Below are positions 61,601-64,000 of a stretch of 64,000 nucleotides of DNA, piece after piece. The position numbers and the translations under genes are program-made. This DNA comes from Chloroflexota bacterium (GTDB lineage: Bacteria > Chloroflexota > Anaerolineae > Anaerolineales > Anaerolineaceae), in contig JAKQJC010000001.1 of NCBI GenBank assembly GCA_029561345.1, positions 248,001-312,000 of the forward strand. Direction: 5' to 3'. A model generated the notes under the pieces. The model searched no databases, was not told the DNA's origin, and saw only the letters and a list, made by a program, of their open reading frames with translations. How positions within the stretch are numbered: position 1 is the first letter of the stretch; every line of letters starts with the position of its first letter.

Positions 61601-63997
61601 GGTGCCGTCATCTTCCCATTTGATTTTTGAGAAGACAGCTTCGATCGGATGTCCGCCATTGGGTTTTCCCTGCCAATCGACCGTTTGCAGGGTGAAGATG
61701 ATCGGTTCGCCGGTTGAGCTGATCCATTTATCACTCTGGATGCCGATGTAGAAGGTTTCAGGGTTGAGAAGGGCTGATGCACGGACACTGACCGGCTGGT
61801 TGTTCTGGTCAACGACCGTCATTTCCAGGGTCAGCTTGCGGCGTCCGCTGGGGCCGTTGGATACCAGATCCTCAGGAGATAGATTCAGAGCCAGGTTGCC
61901 TTCTGCATCAGTCATGCCGGTGCCGTTGGCCACCCACTGCCCCAATTCACTTTCAAAATTATAATCCCATGAAGGACGCAGCCAGCTGTAATCTTCCATC
62001 CCCACTACATAATTGGGCAGGTAGAGACTGGTGCTGTGCGAATAGAGGGTCCAGGTGACGTTGGTATTGGCTGCCGGGGCGCCAAAATAGTAGCGGGCGT
62101 TTAAATGGGCCTGCAGACCATCACCAAAGCGAACCTGTTCTGCAGAGAGGCTAAGGGAGAGGTCAATTTCAGGCTTGCGGTAATTGGCGACCTTGACCAG
62201 CAGACTGCCAAAGGAATAGCCCTTTGTATCTGCCGGTAGGATTTGAATGTGATAGTACCCCGGCGAGGCGCTGGCCGGCAGGGTGAACTGCCCGCTGAAA
62301 GCGCCGTAGGGATCGAGGGTGGCTGTTTGTTCAATCAGCACTGGGCTGTCGCCCGACATGCCGCCATCACCTGTGATCTGCCAGCGGTAGCGGGTGTTGG
62401 GGGGCAGCGTGTAGCGGCCGTTGTCACGGTTGCGGACAATACCGCGGAAGGAAATGACCTGTCCAGGACGGTAGATGGGCCGGTCTGAGTAAAGATAGGC
62501 TTCGAGGCCCCCGCCGTCCCAGTCGATGGGCAGGCCGAAGCTGTAAACGCCCTGTGAGGACCAATCGGAGGAAGCCAGGGCAAAAGCGCCGGTGTTAGGG
62601 TCATTGTAGATGGCGTAGGTGAAATAGGCGCCCTCATTGCTGATATTGGGATCCATGCTGGTTTGCAGATAGCCCTGTTCGTCCGTTGAACCGCTGGCGA
62701 TGAGCTGGTTATTGGCATTGTAGACTGAGATGGGCGCATAAGCCATCGGGGAGCCATCCTGCAGGTTCATTCCCCAGACAACCACCTGGTTTGAGCTCAA
62801 TTTAAGTGTGGTGTGGTAGGGAGACACCACAACCAGCTGCCGTATGACGCCGTTATAGAGCCAGCCAATGGTTTCCGCCGGCTGGATGGTCATATAATAG
62901 ACGCCTGGCGAGAGCAGAGAGCCGTCTTCGGTGAGCGGAATGCGGATGTTCGTGCTCTGGTCAGCAGGCGTGCCGGGTCTGAAGATCCATGATTTTGGCT
63001 GCGGCGGGACATAATTTTGAAAGACATCGTAATTGCTGGGCGAAATCAGATCCTGCAAGTCATTCATGGGCACTTTGCCGACAGTGATGCGCATGGAGCT
63101 GATATTGGTTGAAAGAGCCGAGATGGAGTTTTCATCTGGCAGCAGGGTGCTCATGCGCGAGCCGCTCTGGCTGCTCATGGTGATAAGGTTAGGCTGGGCG
63201 GCGGGGGAATAAAATGTGAAGGTCATGTCGTTACCCAATGCCTGCCCCCACTGGTCGGTGAGATTGCGTGAAAGAGTAAAGGTGTATTGGGTGCTGGGTT
63301 CAAACGTGCCGCCGATTGACAGCTCTGTATCACCATTGACATAGTAGCTGGGGTCGCCAAGAGGCGGGTTGATGGTGATGAATTTTTCCAGCTGGCGCTT
63401 GTTTACTGGCGCAGAGAAGAAGAAGCTGACATTGCCGTAGGAGGAGCCATAAGATTTAACCATTTCGCCATTATTCGGTGAGGAATAATTGAGGGCAAAA
63501 TTGGGTACGGTGCGTTCAGTCAGGGCTGAACCAGATTCGAGGGGCACGCCGCCGCGCGCCTGGGCAGCGCCGCTGATGGTGAAGGTATACTCCGTATCCC
63601 GGGCCAGGAGGTTGTTGGGCTTGAACACAAAGGCTGCATTGCCTGGCTCCCAGGTGTAGGAACCTGGAACGCTTTGCCCATTGCTGCCGATCATGCCTGA
63701 ATTGGCAGCCACACTGTCAGGATCCATGGCCACGTTAAATTTCACGCTGATTTCCTGATCGAGGCGCCAGGCGGCGTCAGGGTTGATTTCCACAATGCGG
63801 GGAACCAGGGTGGAAAAGCCCCATTCGGTGGGGGTGGCATCCGAAAGCGGCATGCCGTCGGTGGCTTGAAGGGGCGGAGTAAGGATGACGCGGTAGGTCT
63901 GTCCGCCAGCCAGGGCGGGTTTCGGATAGAAGATATAGGTGCTGGTATTGAGCCATTCGCCGCGGCCCTCCACCGGCGGATCCAGGCGGAAAGGCAC
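58604..63997 (-). CDS. Bacterial alpha-2-macroglobulin, 5' end outside the window
   Basis: At least 1797 residues of a secreted or anchored macroglobulin. Visible are an Ig-like/SbsA-type start (VRPPLQATDGMPLSDATP-like), several MG domains (YLYSDRPIYRPGQVISFRGI is the MG3/bait-side signature, LTVTPEQAVPGQEVTVRLDV), the A2M domain (FPDTAYWKAEILTTNGSAEV, PDNLTTWIIDVRGLS) and the thioester-domain toroid (QNADGGWEWWPR, DPYLTAYILFGLSRAKEAG). Where the family has YGCxEQ before SRFLPAL, this protein has NPDMGSVVSRFLPNL, so the thioester is missing. These proteins trap proteases by bait cleavage; a thioester-less version would trap without covalent bonding. The frame is open to the window edge. Confidence 0.88.
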   Translation of the reverse strand: MPFRLDPPVEGRGEWLNTSTYIFYPKPALAGGQTYRVILTPPLQATDGMPLSDATPTEWGFSTLVPRIVEINPDAAWRLDQEISVKFNVAMDPDSVAANSGMIGSNGQSVPGSYTWEPGNAAFVFKPNNLLARDTEYTFTISGAAQARGGVPLESGSALTERTVPNFALNYSSPNNGEMVKSYGSSYGNVSFFFSAPVNKRQLEKFITINPPLGDPSYYVNGDTELSIGGTFEPSTQYTFTLSRNLTDQWGQALGNDMTFTFYSPAAQPNLITMSSQSGSRMSTLLPDENSISALSTNISSMRITVGKVPMNDLQDLISPSNYDVFQNYVPPQPKSWIFRPGTPADQSTNIRIPLTEDGSLLSPGVYYMTIQPAETIGWLYNGVIRQLVVVSPYHTTLKLSSNQVVVWGMNLQDGSPMAYAPISVYNANNQLIASGSTDEQGYLQTSMDPNISNEGAYFTYAIYNDPNTGAFALASSDWSSQGVYSFGLPIDWDGGGLEAYLYSDRPIYRPGQVISFRGIVRNRDNGRYTLPPNTRYRWQITGDGGMSGDSPVLIEQTATLDPYGAFSGQFTLPASASPGYYHIQILPADTKGYSFGSLLVKVANYRKPEIDLSLSLSAEQVRFGDGLQAHLNARYYFGAPAANTNVTWTLYSHSTSLYLPNYVVGMEDYSWLRPSWDYNFESELGQWVANGTGMTDAEGNLALNLSPEDLVSNGPSGRRKLTLEMTVVDQNNQPVSVRASALLNPETFYIGIQSDKWISSTGEPIIFTLQTVDWQGKPNGGHPIEAVFSKIKWEDDGTGSIISVATPVSSASPTTDGSGIAVLAFTPESAGTYRLDVKSGNAQSQHTVWVQGRGGASWPSTPDKKVRLMADADNYEPGDTAKIFVPNPFGRDVPALITLERTNVLSHRFVTISEGGSTIEVPLTTNEAPNTFFSIVMLGRNMQGSLDFRQGYINLVVDPRDLLLNVNLTVTPEQAVPGQEVTVRLDVTDSAGNPVLGEFSMSVADKAALALSDANSQPIRDAFYDIQGLGVRTSLGMAAYARGLETAAPMGGGRGGGGGDVMPAPTLRENFPDTAYWKAEILTTNGSAEVTFTLPDNLTTWIIDVRGLSEDCRVGQATDEIVTSKPLLIRPQTPRFLVAGDHALLSAVVHNNTGNDVAAVVSLDANGVTLDAGVAVSTQVTVPANSFTKVDWWVTAQTVPEADLIFRVEAGDLADSARPPEGKLPIEIYHSPQTFSTGGILGEGGDRLELINLPHTYTPTGGELKIEMSPSLAASIFQGLEALEETDNPDMGSVVSRFLPNLETYLAMRKLAIDAPELQARLERTLASSVQAIIHAQNADGGWEWWPRSTYNYNVVSDPYLTAYILFGLSRAKEAGLDINQYVMENATRFLVNSMEPVTPQTDQWKTDRMAFILFALQSVKTYNPEYSNQLFENRANLSDWAKGLLALTLVAEGSANQERTTTLVSDLQSTAIRSATGVHWEAKAGWHNPGSTIMTSAMVIYTLGRLEPSSVLLPDAIRYLAVNRNASRMWGSPYETAWVLMGLTEVMQGTGDLQANFNFSAMLNDIPMASGQASGINSLTTIQARVPLSELYPEGPNALVFSRDPGMGRLYYRADLRVDRPAEAAQPISNGLNISRAYYLRGQDCREVECSPIHEISLPEGSLPQPVTVRLVLTLPQDMFHFMVEDFVPAGAEIYNPILKTSQKGAEALPEGTPFFDPSDPYLNGYGWWWFHEAQIYNDHIAWAADYLPAGTYELTYILLPSSLGEFQVMPAHAWQYFFPEVQATSAGDRFTITR

Positions 63998-64000
63998 GGG

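Overview
The window looks like a chromosomal stretch of a Chloroflexota bacterium of the Anaerolineae type. This placement is an inference from gene content and style: a fused PyrF-PyrE, a bi-domain dehydrogenase/MocA protein, a PocR-type regulator beside a GlcD-like Fe-S oxidase, a huge alpha-2-macroglobulin and mixed-strand small operons. No rRNA or ribosomal protein is present to confirm it. A foreign element occupies the left end (1 to about 15.5 kb) and ordinary chromosome the rest.

Left part (1-10.7 kb). A plus-strand series of genes, most with a strong Shine-Dalgarno, encodes mainly unrecognised small proteins, plus a pentapeptide-repeat protein, a DEDD 3'-5' exonuclease, a small zinc-ribbon protein and a very large methyltransferase-helicase. 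That last gene (6540-10621) is interrupted by a 746-nt group II intron without its own reverse transcriptase. The intron sits exactly between the Gly and Lys codons of the helicase Walker A motif, and removing it restores a 1111-codon reading frame. Next comes a minus-strand, AT-richer type III restriction-modification pair (mod, res). The right border of the element lies in a comM/yifB-type gene that is cut off just after its NPCPC motif, so comM is the probable integration target. The left border and any integrase are outside the window.

Middle part (15.5-52 kb). Housekeeping and accessory chromosomal genes: an UbiB-family kinase, a HAD protein, a membrane protein under an operator-covered promoter, a PocR regulator with the lactate/glycolate-type oxidase it precedes, a heparinase-like protein, a threonine-synthase-like enzyme with an acetamidase remnant in front, and a pyrimidine operon (pyrC-pyrB-pyrFE-pyrD). 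The pyr operon leader has a strong promoter, a 46-codon leader reading frame running through a terminator and ending on the pyrC start codon, which resembles enterobacterial pyrBI attenuation. Then follow a bi-domain oxidoreductase, a two-component system, an ABC exporter, tgt, alr-recJ (alr apparently leaderless), GNAT and SDR enzymes, an SRPBCC-PDZ-DinB fusion, a GAF-PAS sensor, a DUF711 protein and a TrmH-type RNA methyltransferase.

Right part (52.5-64 kb). tRNA-Thr(CGU), a membrane-anchored zinc-ribbon protein, an autoregulated-looking tetR-flavodoxin operon, a GH1 beta-glycosidase with a good sigma70-type promoter, and a minus-strand operon of an alpha-2-macroglobulin (5' end outside the window, thioester motif absent) followed by pxpB and pxpC.

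The most novel-looking items are the helicase-splitting intron, the pyr leader, the comM junction, and the two perfect operator palindromes.
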